A DNA stretch of 64,000 nt from the NCBI GenBank assembly GCA_013407085.1, contig JACCGJ010005564.1:28241-92240 (forward strand), written 5' to 3'. The notes beneath the pieces were generated by a model. It was not told the DNA's origin. It searched no databases and was given only the letters and a program-made list of their open reading frames with translations. This document shows positions 12,122 to 41,770 of the stretch, piece after piece. Origin of the DNA: Atriophallophorus winterbourni (Eukaryota; Platyhelminthes; Trematoda; Plagiorchiida; Microphallidae). The first letter of the stretch is position 1. Every line of letters begins with the position of its first letter. The translations under genes were made by a program, and so were the position numbers.

Positions 12122-12382
12122 TTGTTACTAACACCGTCGATTTGGCGCGAAGGCTATTCACAGCATGTTGCCATGTACTTTTACCGCTTGGACCAAAAAA
12201 CAGGGAAACTTCGTCGCCAGCCAGTAAACACTGCGGATCTGTCTGGCAATAACACTAGCCGTCTACTCAACGTCAGCGATGGTTCAACCAGTATGCGTTT
12301 TCTAATCGACACTGGTGCAGAAGTCAGCGTTATCCCACCCACAAAATCAGACCGCGAGAACCAATTCCCCCTGACTCTCTGA
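12122..12382 (+). pseudogene. gypsy aspartic protease
   Basis: Contains SMRFLIDTGAEVSVIPP at about 12290-12340: a hydrophobic-D-T-G-A active-site loop of a retropepsin, with the usual V-S-V-I-P sequel. The frame ends at 12380 and the remaining protease body (ISTYRKRSISVDLG..., VADVKVPILGAHFLSNFNLS) lies in another frame at 12383-12660. The conserved ILG box (VPILGAHFL) is intact there. The element's own frame breaks mean no full polyprotein could be made. Confidence 0.85.
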
Positions 12383-12734
12383 GCGGCAAATGGTACACGA
12401 ATTTCCACTTACCGTAAGCGTTCCATTTCTGTAGATCTAGGTCTACGACGCAATTTTCGGTGGATTTTCATTGTGGCGGATGTAAAAGTGCCGATTTTGG
12501 GTGCACACTTCCTTTCTAATTTTAATCTTTCTGTTGATTTGGCTAATCGTAAGCTCATTGACAATTTATCAAAGCTTAATACATTAGGAGTTTCCTGTAA
12601 TTCACCCATACAAACAATTCGTGTGCTTATTCCAGACACATCCTCTACATACAGTTCCTCGTGACAGAATTTTCTGATATTTTTAAACCTTCATCCTCTA
12701 CCACTCCTGTTAAACACGATGTCAAACACCATAT

Positions 12735-13498
12735 TTGACCCGCGGTCCGCCTATTTTTAACAAACCTCGCAGATTGGCTCCCAAAAAGCTTGAAGTTGCC
12801 AAATTGGAATTCGAGCACATGTTGGAGATTAGTATCATTTTACCCTCTCATTCTCCTTGGGCTACCTCTCTGCACATGGTTGAAAAGAACAAAGCGGACG
12901 CCTGGCGCTATGCGGTGATTATCGTGCCCTAAATCGAGTGACTGTCCCCGATCGTTATCCTATCCCTCACATACACGATTTTGCCCTATCCCTTAATGGC
13001 AAATCCGTTTTCTCTAAGTTGGATCTAGTTCGTGCCTATCATCAGATACTCGTCGCTGAAGAAGACATCCCAAAGACCGCAATCACCACTGCATTCGGTT
13101 TGTTTGAATTTCTAAAAATGCCATTTGACCCACGAAATGCTGCTCAAACATTCCAGAGATTCATGGATCAGGTTTTTCAAGTTTTGTCTTTTGTTCATGT
13201 GTATATTGATGATGTTTTTATCACTAGTTCCACACCTACAGAACACGTTGAACACCTGTTCACATTTTTCCAGCGTTTGTCACATTACGGCATTATTGTC
13301 GATCCTGAAAAATGTTTGTTTGGAGTTGCTTCCTTGGAAATCCTCGGTCACTTTGTCGACAGTTCTGGTATCAAACCTGTGCCACAAAAAGTATCAGCCA
13401 TCAGTGAGTATCCCTGTCCAACTATCCTTCGCCAGTTGAGGCGTTTTCTCAGTATTGTGAACTATTATAGCGGTTCATTCCACATTGTGCTGCTGTAA
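12735..13498 (+). pseudogene. gypsy reverse transcriptase, split in two frames
   Basis: The first part (12735-12932) has PIFNKPRRLAPKKLEVAKLE and [19 protein letters not shown]. After a frame change near 12930 the second part (12938-13498) has [33 protein letters not shown] (motif A), [20 protein letters not shown] (motif B region; G-L lost in the usual MPFGLRNA) and [12 protein letters not shown] (YIDD catalytic box). It ends in the thumb region [15 protein letters not shown]. Catalytic aspartates remain, but the frame is broken on both sides. Confidence 0.9.
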
Positions 13499-13499
13499 C

Positions 13500-15093
13500 C
13501 CAGCCAATGACAGATTTACTACGCGGCAAGGAGCGCGATTTTAAGATGAATGACAACGCCATAAAGTCGTTCGAATATTTAAAATCTGCCTTGAACGCAG
13601 CTACTTCACTGACGTACATGTCTACGTGTTCCAATGCGTAGTTATCACTCGCCACAGACGCCTCTCAAGAAGCAGTCGGTGCAGTCCTTCAACAAGAAGT
13701 CGACGGTATCACCGAACCACTTGCTTTCTTTTTCCGACGTCTCCAACCGGCTCAGACGCGATATAGTACGTTTGGTCGTGAATTGTTGGCCATCTATCAT
13801 GCAATACGTCATTTTCGCCATTTGCTAGAAGGTCGCAATTTCACTGTTTGGACCGACCACAAGCCCTTAATATTTTCCCTTGTTGCTGCTTCAGCTAAAT
13901 ATTCACCTCGTGAGATCCGACATTTGGAATTTATTTCCCAATTCACAAGTGATATTAAATATTTGTCTGGACCGTCCAATACTGTTGCTGATGCATTTCC
14001 CCGTATGGAAATTTCTCCAGTCCGTCATTCCCCTTTAGATCTACAGCAGCTAGCCCTTGCTGAACAGAACGACCCGGAAATCCAACAGTACGACACATCA
14101 TCACTTTCTCGTGTTCGACAAATTCCCGTGCCCAATTCAAACTTGCACATATTGTGTGATTTTTCTACTACCCAACCCCATCCTTTGATTCCCGCTTCAT
14201 TCAGACGAATTGTTTTTGATCAAATCCACGGTTCATCTCATCCCGGTATCCGCGCTACTCGTAAACTTATCAGCGAGCGTTTTATCTGGACGAGTATGCA
14301 TAAAGGCATTCAATCATGGACTAAATCTTGCATCCAGTGTCAACGCAGCAAAGTCCAGCGTCATACAACCATCGCCTCTGGTTTATTTCCTCTACCGCGC
14401 GAACGTTTCCAACATGTCCACATCGATCTGGTAGGTCCTATGGCTATATCCAATGGTTTTACATATATTCTCACTTGTATTGATCGTTTCGCCAGTTGGC
14501 CCATAGCTGTTCCTATTCTTGACATTAGTGCGGGAACGGTGGCGAAAACTTTCCTGCAAAGCTGGATCAGCAACTTCGGTGTTCCATCAACCATATCCAC
14601 TGACCGTGGATCACAATTTCAATCAACCCTGTTTCGTGAGTTAAATAACCTTCTTGGTACGAACCACATTCACACTACAGTATATCATCCCTGTGCTAAT
14701 TGTCTGGTAGGAAGATTTCAACGCCAGTTCAAGGCTGCGTTGATGTCTCATGGAAATACAAAGTATTGGGCAAGGCATTTGACATTAATTCTTCTCGGTA
14801 TCTGTACGTCTGTGAAAGAAGATCTTTATTGTTCTGTGGCTGAGTTACTACATGGCATGACACTTTGTCTCCCTGGTGAGTTGATCGCATCACCTGACGT
14901 TCCAATTGACGTTAGCATTCCTCATTACGTCAATCGTTTACGAACATTCATGCGTCAATTACGCGTACCTCCTACCCGTTCCAATACCCGTCCTTTTCAT
15001 ATTCCTGCCGATTTGCGAACATGTGATTTTGTTTTTGTTAGAACGGATCAGAATCGAAGACCTCTTCAAACTCCCTACACTGGCCCTTTATAG
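13500..15093 (+). pseudogene. gypsy RNase H and integrase
   Basis: RNase H begins in broken frames (13500-13782) and continues in the 436-codon frame with [18 protein letters not shown] and [14 protein letters not shown]. Then come the integrase HHCC zinc domain (H near [13 protein letters not shown], ending SCIQCQRSK) and the core: HIDLVGP (first Asp), then [10 protein letters not shown] (second Asp). The third acidic position reads [12 protein letters not shown] where N-G-L-V-E-R-F is usual, so the catalytic Glu is Gly. A GPY/F-like C-terminal module (QTPYTGPL, stop, then ISRHAKYFVIGKNG) follows to about 15275. Confidence 0.92.
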
Positions 15094-15447
15094 GTAATCA
15101 GCAGACATGCGAAGTATTTTGTCATCGGCAAGAACGGTGAGCACGACACCGTTAGCATTGATCGTCTTAAAGTCGCCTATGTTGAGTCTGCCGTCTCTCC
15201 CGAACATGACGCTGTTCCCACCAAGATTGAAAGCACTGCTGAGACTGCAGTTATTCCATCTCCACCCAGTCTCTAAAATCTAGGTGAACATTCATCACAG
15301 TCCACACAGTCCACCCAACTATGTATACGTCCACCCTACATCCACCTCCAAACTCGTTCCTGTCGTACCGTCAGGTGGCCCGCTAACATAACTGACTTCT
15401 CTCAATGACGCTTTTCGAGCGTTTGCAAACCTCTTTTCCAACGCTCT

Positions 15448-15457
15448 AGGAGGGGAG
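15448..15457 (+). other. Polypurine tract
   Basis: AGGAGGGGAG lies directly before the 3' LTR, the normal site of plus-strand priming in LTR retrotransposons. Confidence 0.75.
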
Positions 15458-15761
15458 TATTACAGTGTTTTGCATTTGCATAACTTTTACTGCGTTTGTT
15501 TTACTGCTTATGCCGACTAGCGGTTTATGTACAGATTAAGCGCGCGGTTTCTGGATCACACGTGGCGTGACGCATCTTTTGTTCTGTTTTGAGAATAGCT
15601 TCATCCACTGTCGTGATTGTGCTGGAGTTCATATGTTCTGTGGTTGCATGATATAAACTACATCGGAATAGCATTGTGTTTCGACTATAAACTGTTAGTG
15701 GTAACACTCCTAGTTGCCCAGTCTTATTTAATACTTTATCTTGACTAGGTTTACCACTACA
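15458..15761 (+). repeat. 3' LTR of the gypsy element
   Basis: About 304 bp, complete at its left end next to the polypurine tract. It differs from the 5' LTR at five sites over the shared 288 bp. Confidence 0.88.
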
Positions 15762-16094
15762 ATTGGTGAGCCCGAATTTGGATTACTTTTTCATCCATTC
15801 CCGTATACGCATTTTGCTTTCTCATTTTGCGCACTATTTTTTTCAAAACATGAAATCTGACAGTGAATCCAACGATGTCGCAGAAAAGAAAATATGCCAT
15901 TTTTCATTACAAACATTCGATATAAGTGATCCTCGTTTATGGTTTGCACAAATTGAAGCGCTATTCGAATCAAATCGCGTCACGACGCAACGAACACAGT
16001 ACAATCGTGTGGTTGGCATGCTCCCGCCTTCAGTTGCCAAGGGAGTTGCTTATATGATTTACACCCGTCCGTCTTTCGATACTAACGATGTCCT
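15762..16094 (+). mobile_element. Second, truncated internal region of the gypsy element
   Basis: Downstream of the 3' LTR the sequence does not return to host flank but repeats the PBS, leader and gag start of the element (compare 11312-11643). Here the gag frame is open from ATG at 15850 through KICHFSLQTFDISDPRLWFA to AYMIYTRPSF, without the early frameshift of the first copy. Homology stops at GATGTCCT around 16094. The arrangement is LTR-internal-LTR-partial internal. Confidence 0.9.
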
Positions 16095-16437
16095 ACATGG
16101 TGAAGGAAAAATTCTTCTTATTTCTCCAGCATCATTCATAACGAGGTGCTTCCTAAATACAACTCGGATAATTTCTTGGCCTCGTGGTCGTCGAAGATAT
16201 CCAACGCACAATAACAAAAAAAGTTTTGGTAGTGGTTGTTGTTTTTCTGCAGCTTTCCGACAAAAGAAATTCTAACTCTCCATTGGGTCGTTAGTCACTT
16301 ACTGTCCTTTGCAACTGAACTGAACTGAACTGAGGTTGCTTAGCTCTAGATAAGGTCGAAATTGGCACCGCGAATTCTGAATATTTTAATTTTCAGTTTT
16401 TTGTCATCAGAGCACACTGCCTTACAACCTGACCTCA
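16095..16437 (+). other. clpX upstream region
   Basis: About 340 bp lie between the truncated gypsy gag and the clpX start codon. They must carry the promoter and 5' leader unless further upstream exons exist. The stretch contains a short tandem run of AACTG (16313-16333). No TATA box at a credible spacing was seen. Confidence 0.4.
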
Positions 16438-34909
<18,472 letters not shown>

Positions 34910-35760
34910 TCATCACAACTTTCGCTTCACAATGAGAACCAGTCACATTTTTTCGCGAGACTACAATCAGATTCGTCACATTTCTTCTTCTCCTCCTCCT
35001 CAGTCATGAGCTAACTCTCTTATTTGACCACCTACCCCAAAAGTATTTTTTTCGTGTCTAGTCGGCACGTTATTCCCAGATGAATTGTGGTGGATGTGTG
35101 CGTGTTTCTAATGTTTCTTTCGACCTGAACTGGAAGCGTGGCTGCCACCTTTCCTTTCCTCCACCTCTCATTGTACTCCTAAGCCTTTCACTCACTCCGA
35201 CCGATGAGGCGTCGCTTCTCGGTGTTTGGTTTGCAGTGTTGCTTTTTGCAGCTATGTACATGTGAGAATTATTTTTGTCCACATCGAAACTAATTTTCTA
35301 TCATAATGTATTAGTTTCATTTTTGTGTGCACATCATCAATTGTTGAAAATAACACTAGTATTTAAGTTGATTATCTATAACACGGCATAGTTTTCTTCT
35401 ATTTCATCAATTTTTCAACTCTCGTTAGAATACACACTGGTGGCGCAATTTGATACTCGTACCAGATTTAATGTGAAATATATTGCAGTGATTCGTCTTA
35501 TGAACGCTTCGCATTAATCAGAATTATCATTTTTAGACGATACTCCACCGGAAATATTCTTTCTCTGATTTATGTCAACGCTCACGCCGTTAATTAGGGA
35601 GCATTTTCATATGCTCCACATTTCGTGCCGTTATATTTATTATCGTCTGAGTATATGTCTAAAAGCACTTCGTCTAGATCGCATGGAAGTATTTCTCTGT
35701 TTAGCAAATGTCTACTCAGTGATTTAAAATAACATGGATTAGCAAGGTCACTCAACTGAG
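34910..35760 (+). other. clpX 3' flank
   Basis: Contains the 3' UTR. No AATAAA or ATTAAA was seen between the stop codon and about 35500, so the poly(A) site cannot be placed. Includes a short (CTC)n at 34987-35000. Confidence 0.5.
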
Positions 35761-35764
35761 ATAC

Positions 35765-36250
35765 GACTTTGACTGATTGTACAAACTCGAGTGCACAACA
35801 TATCATCACCGGTGTATCAATTTGTTTAAATAGGAACCATTTCTTGTTCAATGGACAACTTTGCAAACAAATGGAAGATTTAGCGATGGGGTCACCTATT
35901 TCAACAGTGCTAGCAAATAGGTACATTGAGCATTTCGAAGCGAAAGCTCTGAAAAATGAAGGTTTTCAAACAAGATATCATAGCGTCCCGTTGACGATAC
36001 ATTTGTGATCATAAAAAGTGTCAGGTTGGAAGCATTCCATAGTCGCCTCAATAACTTGGATCAAAGCATCCGGGTGACAAAAAATTGAGTCTACGGAATG
36101 GACACCGGTCATTTTTTGCGTTTCATTTGCGAGATGACTGACAGTTCACTCTTATCAAAACGATAAGCACGAGTAAAGCTACACATTTTTAAACTACTGT
36201 GGTCCGGATTCCAATGGGATAACTCATGTTTTAAATAGTCTAAATTTTCT
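35765..36250 (+). pseudogene. Penelope-like element reverse transcriptase fragment
   Basis: The frame gives NRNHFLFNGQLCKQMEDLAM, GSPISTVLANRYIEHFEAKA and, after a frame change, VDDTFVIIKSVRLEAFHSRL. The G-x-AMGSP-[LI]-S/T...LAN...E block followed by [YV]-[VI]-DD-TF is the hallmark of Penelope-type RTs and differs from the LINE RTs elsewhere in the window. The fragment is truncated and broken. Confidence 0.85.
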
Positions 36251-36259
36251 TTTAAAAAA

Positions 36260-36880
36260 TTCTGTATATTATGCAAATAATAATAATCACGTAGTTAAAA
36301 TATTATCCGACTTTATCTTGATGCATCGAAGTGAAAACTGGCAGTTTTACTTGAAAACACGTAAACGTGCTACTTTCAAATTGTGAGTAGAAGGAAATGT
36401 TTAATTTCTTGGCGGGCTTGTGTATCTCATATTTTCATTATCAACGCATTTTTATGGAGCAAACCAAACCTGACGCTTACGTGCACGTAAGGTTCGTATT
36501 CATTCAATGACTTTGAAAGAAATTAAAAGTGCCTTTGCATCACTTCTTTTGCACTATGAATTCAGTTGCATAAAATATAAGGAGTTGCTTTTATCTGTAT
36601 TTATTATTGTCAGGTTACTTAGGGTGTAGGCTGCATGCATAAACTCTATTTTCAATGCGTGCATGGGTGTTCCTTAACGCAAGTTTTGTTAAGTGTATTC
36701 CGTTTGTTTAACACAACACATTGACTTCATTATTTATTGAAATCATAATTTCGAAATTAAGCTCGACGAATCAAAATACGACAGTTTCAAATTTACTCAG
36801 AACCCTTTCGAAGTTTGCATTCGATTCGGAACACTTCACTGTCAAATATCCAGATTGTTTGATAAAACATTTTTTACCAT
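36260..36880. other. No gene recognised
   Basis: AT-rich intergenic sequence; nothing recognisable. Confidence 0.5.
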
Positions 36881-36884
36881 TAAC

Positions 36885-36975
36885 AAAAGCTCATTTGCAT
36901 GCAGCGCACAACCAGTTTCGTGCTGTTTGCACTCATCAGGTAGGGATAAAATGATCAGGTTTCGCATGCGCTAAC
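36885..36975 (-). repeat. Dispersed repeat family E, inverted copy
   Basis: Plus strand: CATTTGCATGCAGCGCACA, then AGTTTCGTGCTGTTTGCACT, CATCAGGTAGGGATA and GATCAGGTTTCGCATGCGC. Confidence 0.8.
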
Positions 36976-37099
36976 TGAACCTAATCTTAAAGTCATGTGA
37001 CTGAAATTTGACGAGAATCAGTCTGACCAAGAATGGCGATTAAACTATAATTCATCATTAAATTTTATTCTGTTGATCACTGTGAATTATTCAAGTAAT

Positions 37100-39500
37100 A
37101 TGTGGCCAATGATTTTTCAACAGGCCAGAATGTATTTACAACGGCGAAAGATTGCTTAGCTCGTGCTCACAGAACAGACTCTACCTTGCCAGCACTAACT
37201 TCTGCCATTCGAAGCGTCAATGCTCCACCTCGAAATCACCATCGGCGGCCTAGTTCACGCAAATTGACCATCTTGCCATTAACTGTTCGTGGCGAGGACG
37301 TGCGCAAGATCGGCGTTCATACTGGGGTACCCTCTAGACTCCGATCATGCGTTAGTCTGTGCTAAGCTTTCGATGTGTTTTGGCGGGAAACGTCAAAATG
37401 CAGCTGTTTGTGAACAGGCTTTATGCCCCTCCTGTTCCCAGGGAGTTTCATCCCATTGTCAGTTTGCATCTTTCTTGAGTTCCCAATATTGTGCTGATGA
37501 ACAATAGAGTGGGATACCAACCACCTTGGAAACCGCCACGTTGGATTGTTGCGGGCTGACTTCTTATGTAGCTCAACACTGGGATTCTGCAATTTCGCTC
37601 CAGCTAATGGAACAACGCCGGTTGCTTTCTGCTGATAGCATACATGATGCGTCACGAAGGCTTATTAAACGTAAACTGGTTTCCAGTTGATAATCGACTG
37701 GGAAAGTTGGCGGAGTTCTGAAGATGAAGAAATGGAAATGCGGCAGCTGTATACAATTTAAGACAAATGTTTTAACATGTCAGAAATATTGGAGGCGGGT
37801 GACCATGCATCATTGAGCTGATACGTGAAGTAGATGGTTCACCATTTTTTAGCATGCAAAAGCGCATGGAGCGATGGACAGAACATTTTGAGGCACAGTT
37901 TTACTGGCCTTCAACACCCACTGATTTTGAGGATACGGAACGCTGTACTCCATGGTCGATTTCTCTTGAGGTTCCGACTCAATCAGAGATTTACAATGTA
38001 CTCCGGGGCCTGAAGCGCCATAGGGCATCCGGTGCTGATGCCTTGGTGGCCTAGATGTTCAACGATGCCGGTTTCGCTCTAGTTTACGCGCTTCAAGCGC
38101 TGTTTGCCAGCATAAGGGCTGAGGAACGCGTTCCAATCCTTTGGAGAGTATCAGTAATTACTCCGATTTTCAAAAATGGACACGTGGTTTCTGCGAAAAT
38201 CATCGGAGTATCAGTCTCATTTCAGTATCTCCTGAAATGCTGGCCTCCATCCGGCTTCACCGATTGAGTAACAAACGGGAAGAGCAAATCCGTGAGGAGC
38301 AAACTCGGTTTCGTGCCCGTCAATGGTGCATAGATCAAATCGCACGCCGTCGGTTACTGGCGCAACGCATTTCGTAAGCCAACTATCTTGTTGTTCCTTG
38401 ACATCCGAGCGGCATTCGATTCAATCAATTGAGAAAGTTTCTGGAACTGTCTGCTGAGATATGGAGTGCCCGAGAATTATGTTCGGATCTTGAGAGCATT
38501 ATATTGCCAAACCTCGGGCAGGTTCGAGCGTACGGAAAATTGTCTTCCTCGTTCAATATCTCCAGCGTGGTGTGGCATGGCTGCCCTATCTAGCTATTCC
38601 TTTTTAACTACGCGATCGACGATGTCTTAAGGATAGCTTCAGCTGGTCTGGTGGGCGCAGGTTTTAAACTTCTGCCAGTTGAGAGATCTTCCGACGTTGA
38701 ACATGCGAATGACATCGCAATTCTGGGAGATGACCCGCATATAATGCAACAAGCCCTGGATCGCCTGGCAGGTGAAGCTTCAAGGTAAAACACTTACCCA
38801 GGACAGTTATCTGAAGCAGTTATCTTCCAGACCTAAATATGTGCGATGTTAATCTTGAATTGGTCGGCAGCTTCGTTTACCTTGGAAGTTGTATCTCTGC
38901 TGCGGTTGTGTCGAGTACGAGATCTCACAACGTGTTCGCAAAGCGGGTGTAAAGTTTGCTAAACTTCGCCATTTGTGGCGTTGAAGGGATGTTTTTCTCC
39001 GCCCGCAGTGGTGCGTGCTACACTCCTTTATGGCTGCGAAACCTGGTCTATCCGAGCGGAAGATGCCCGTCAGGTTTCTGTTTTTGTCGCCAGTTGCCTG
39101 CGGAGGATTACTTGCAGCATTCCGTACCAAATATAGATGTCTGCAAGCGATATTAGTACGAAAAGGAAACGGACTGAGTGAAATGCTGATGTTGGCTCTT
39201 TTGCGATGGTTTGGACATATTTTAAGAATGCCTCATCACCGGTTACCGTACAGCGCCTTATTTGCAGCTCTTGGTAGATGCTGGGAGAAGCGATCGAGTG
39301 GCCAGTCCATGACGTGGTGCGGTAGGCTGAAGAAACTCACCGTGGCGCTAAGCTTAGTGGAGCGTATCCGTTTGCCTAGGTGGGGTCCAAAAGATCCAAC
39401 TTATAGTTGGCTGGATACTTTACGAGATATGGCTACAAACAGAAGTCAGTGGAGCCAGTGTATTTTATTATGTCATAATTTTTTTATCCTGTATTATTAT
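37100..39500 (+). mobile_element. RTE-like LINE, degraded
   Basis: In order: the end of the endonuclease (PLDSDHALVCAKLSM carrying the S-DH catalytic pair, 37340-37380), the linker KRMERWTEHFEAQF, the RT entry LRGLKRHRASGADALVAEMF-like with a stop, RVPILWRVSVITPIFKNG, a motif A remnant, CPI-LFLFNYAIDDVLR (motif B), SDVEHANDIAILGDD (YADD decayed to HAND), then LLYGCETWSIRAEDARQVSV and LLRWFGHILRMPHHRLPYSA at the C-terminus. Multiple stops and frameshifts. The element follows the convergent clpX gene and is not part of it. Confidence 0.88.
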
Positions 39501-41000
39501 ATTATATTTGATGATAAATCCAAAATATCACAAAATCGCATGTGGTGAAAATACAATAGCAAGCTGCTTTTTCCGCATTTGGTTAAGCATATTCCGCTTG
39601 ACCGCTTTCCCTTTATCACGCTCTTGCTTATCTGCTTTTCCTGCTTCATATTGCTTGGCACCTTATCTCGCTTCATGTGTGTGTTTCAATATGATGATTA
39701 CGATGACTTAAAATGGATTGATTTGATTTTTCCCATGAAATGATTCGTCAACTATCGTTATCAGGTTTCTGAGTTATTGTTTAACATTTGAAGATACTGT
39801 CCGCGAATGTTTTGAACTGAATGACATCACCCCTTGTGCTAAGTTGATTACAAATAGTATTTTCAGTTATTTCGTTTTATAAATGAATAGATACTGAGCA
39901 ACTTGATCGTGTTTATACAACCGCATATTTTCATAAAGTTTCGGTGTAATTGCGTTGTTTAGAAAGTATCGTTCTTTTGTTTTGTCTGTAACCCAATCCA
40001 ATCTGCTGTTTTCTGATACAAATCAATACACGGAAAACAAGTGGTGAGCTATGTCACAGAAATTCAAACTGGATACGTGCTTTGTGATTTGCTTCTTATG
40101 AAGATTATTATCTGTTCGGAGGCTCATGTCCGTTGAATCCATTTTTTTTCTTTTAACCATGTGTAAGCAGCAAGATTAATTTTGGGGAACCAATTTTTTA
40201 TTGATACTACTTTTTTAACCGATATTTCAATCATATCACGCGACCTGTTTCGTACGTTCTACGCTCAGCCGGTGATAACCGAAATATCATGTTTTGAAAC
40301 TCGTTCCCCGTAACGACAAAATAACTCGACTATCTAAGTAAATTAAAGAGTTGATCACAAGTATGCTGGTTAAGATTACACGGAACTTTTTCAAGAAGAC
40401 TGTCAAGATTTTTACTTGAACTTTGGTTACATCATTGCTTTTGCGCTAATTTTTATTTTCAATTGAGATCTAATTTCCAAAGACCAAGTAATGGTGAAGT
40501 TATTCTGATTTTAGTCTCTTTTAATTTTTTAGCGAATATGTAAAATTTCGCAATCAAGGGATCGTCTATGGAACATGGGGAAGTGCCTTAAAAAATCTCA
40601 ACGCGAATTTACCTGGGCTTGCTAATAGTTTTTTCGAAATATTTTAACCTCCTCTCCCTCAACGATGTAATATATGACTCAGAACGTTAATACACATTTG
40701 ATTTTTCGCTTAGAGAGGTAACTTGGAAAGATGGATTTCATACGCCTCACTTGCATTGTGTAGTAACTTTACGTAGACTGGATTACCCTCCGTTATTTTT
40801 AGCGGCGAATCGCGTTATATCGATTTTAGTGTCAGGAAACCGTGTTATGACTAGTTCTAGAAAACAGCTGATTACATTTGTTTCAATCACATTGCAAAAG
40901 CAACAGCGCGTTACTGAACTGAGTACTGCGTTGTCCTTCCTTTGGTGAAGTATAGATTTGTGAACGGTGCACAAAATCAAGATTCTCGTAAATTAAGATG
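39500..41000. other. Intergenic region between clpX and the MRL-like gene
   Basis: No domain, repeat or exon recognised; AT-rich with poly-T runs. Confidence 0.5.
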
Positions 41001-41002
41001 AA

Positions 41003-41008
41003 TTTATT
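41003..41008 (-). promoter_or_regulatory. Candidate poly(A) signal of the MRL-like gene
   Basis: AATAAA on the minus strand, about 157 bases after the stop codon. First canonical signal downstream. Confidence 0.55.
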
Positions 41009-41164
41009 ACACTGTACATTTAACATACAAAATATTGTTATTAGCTCAAGTTTCATCATAGTTTCAGGGGTAGTAAAATACGACTGGATTACCTTTGCTC
41101 AGGATAATTCAATCTGAAAGCTTTACAACGATATTCGAACGACAATTTGGAATCTGTGTTGCGA

Positions 41165-41770
41165 TTAATGCGGGTACGAGTTTTGCTGTGAGTACTTCAT
41201 TCGATTTACATCGGTGTGTAACGGTGTGCTCCTTTGATTTACTTGATTCGGTACAACGGTGTTAAATGGTGCACTGATCTGGCTCACCGAACGACTGCAT
41301 CGCCTGGCTGCTGGACCGCTTCTATATAATGATCTTTTATGTCTTTCCGGACTTTTGCTTTTGCATACTTCGGGGCTGCGTTGTTTCTCATGCTCTTCAC
41401 GTGCACTGCTCGATCCACACATAAACAAACTACTGATACTCGAGGTGTTGCGGAAACTGTACCGCTGGTTTTCTGTGTCCTCGGGGGCGCTCACGCTTCG
41501 CAGACTTCTTCGTACATCTGGACGTCCAGTTACACAGCCAAGTTCATTTGAACTTAAATTACCCTCAATTGACGGCATTCGTGTTTCTGACTTCGCTTTC
41601 AATTGACATCGATCAGACGAATCGGCCCTAGTTGCTCTCTCATTGCTCATTTCGTTGTTCACAAATGATCTTTCTAGTCCAATGACTCCAACGGACGCCC
41701 GTTTGTTAACTGCGTGCTTTGCAATATAATCTACGCGATTTGTGTAATCTTCCAAAATTGACGGTCCAGC
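41165..41770 (-). CDS. MRL-like gene, last exon
   Basis: Acceptor ACATCTTTTCAG|GCT, phase 0; stop TAA at 41167-41165. Starts AGPSILEDYTNRV, which aligns with the short helix after the PH domain in relatives. The remaining tail has many SR, RS and SP dipeptides (RSLRSVSAPED, SKSPERHKRSLYRS), suggesting phosphorylation, and no poly-proline. Confidence 0.9.
   Translation of the reverse strand, partial: AGPSILEDYTNRVDYIAKHAVNKRASVGVIGLERSFVNNEMSNERATRADSSDRCQLKAKSETRMPSIEGNLSSNELGCVTGRPDVRRSLRSVSAPEDTENQRYSFRNTSSISSLFMCGSSSAREEHEKQRSPEVCKSKSPERHKRSLYRSGPAARRCSRSVSQISAPFNTVVPNQVNQRSTPLHTDVNRMKYSQQNSYPH

Larger units (their letters stand above)
11024..15761 (+). mobile_element. Ty3/gypsy LTR retrotransposon, CsRn1-like, inactive
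   Basis: Two directly repeated LTRs (11024-11311 and 15458-15761) flank an internal region with a primer-binding site, gag, protease, reverse transcriptase, RNase H, integrase and a polypurine tract. This is the Ty3/gypsy gene order. The PBS TGGTGGGCCCGA (TGGTGAGCCCGA in the second copy) is close to the tRNA-Trp complement TGGTGACCCCGA, and the gag end has a CHCC-like box. Both are traits reported for fluke CsRn1-type elements. At least five frame breaks and a lost integrase glutamate make it non-autonomous. A second partial internal region follows the 3' LTR. Confidence 0.92.

Noticed and set aside
13955..14600. Minus-strand open frames within the gypsy integrase region
   Set aside because: Antisense shadows of the RNase H-integrase frame with no domain of their own.
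41259..41606. Plus-strand open frame of 115 codons
   Set aside because: Shadow of the last exon of the MRL-like gene, whose minus-strand frame has matching splice sites and domain context.
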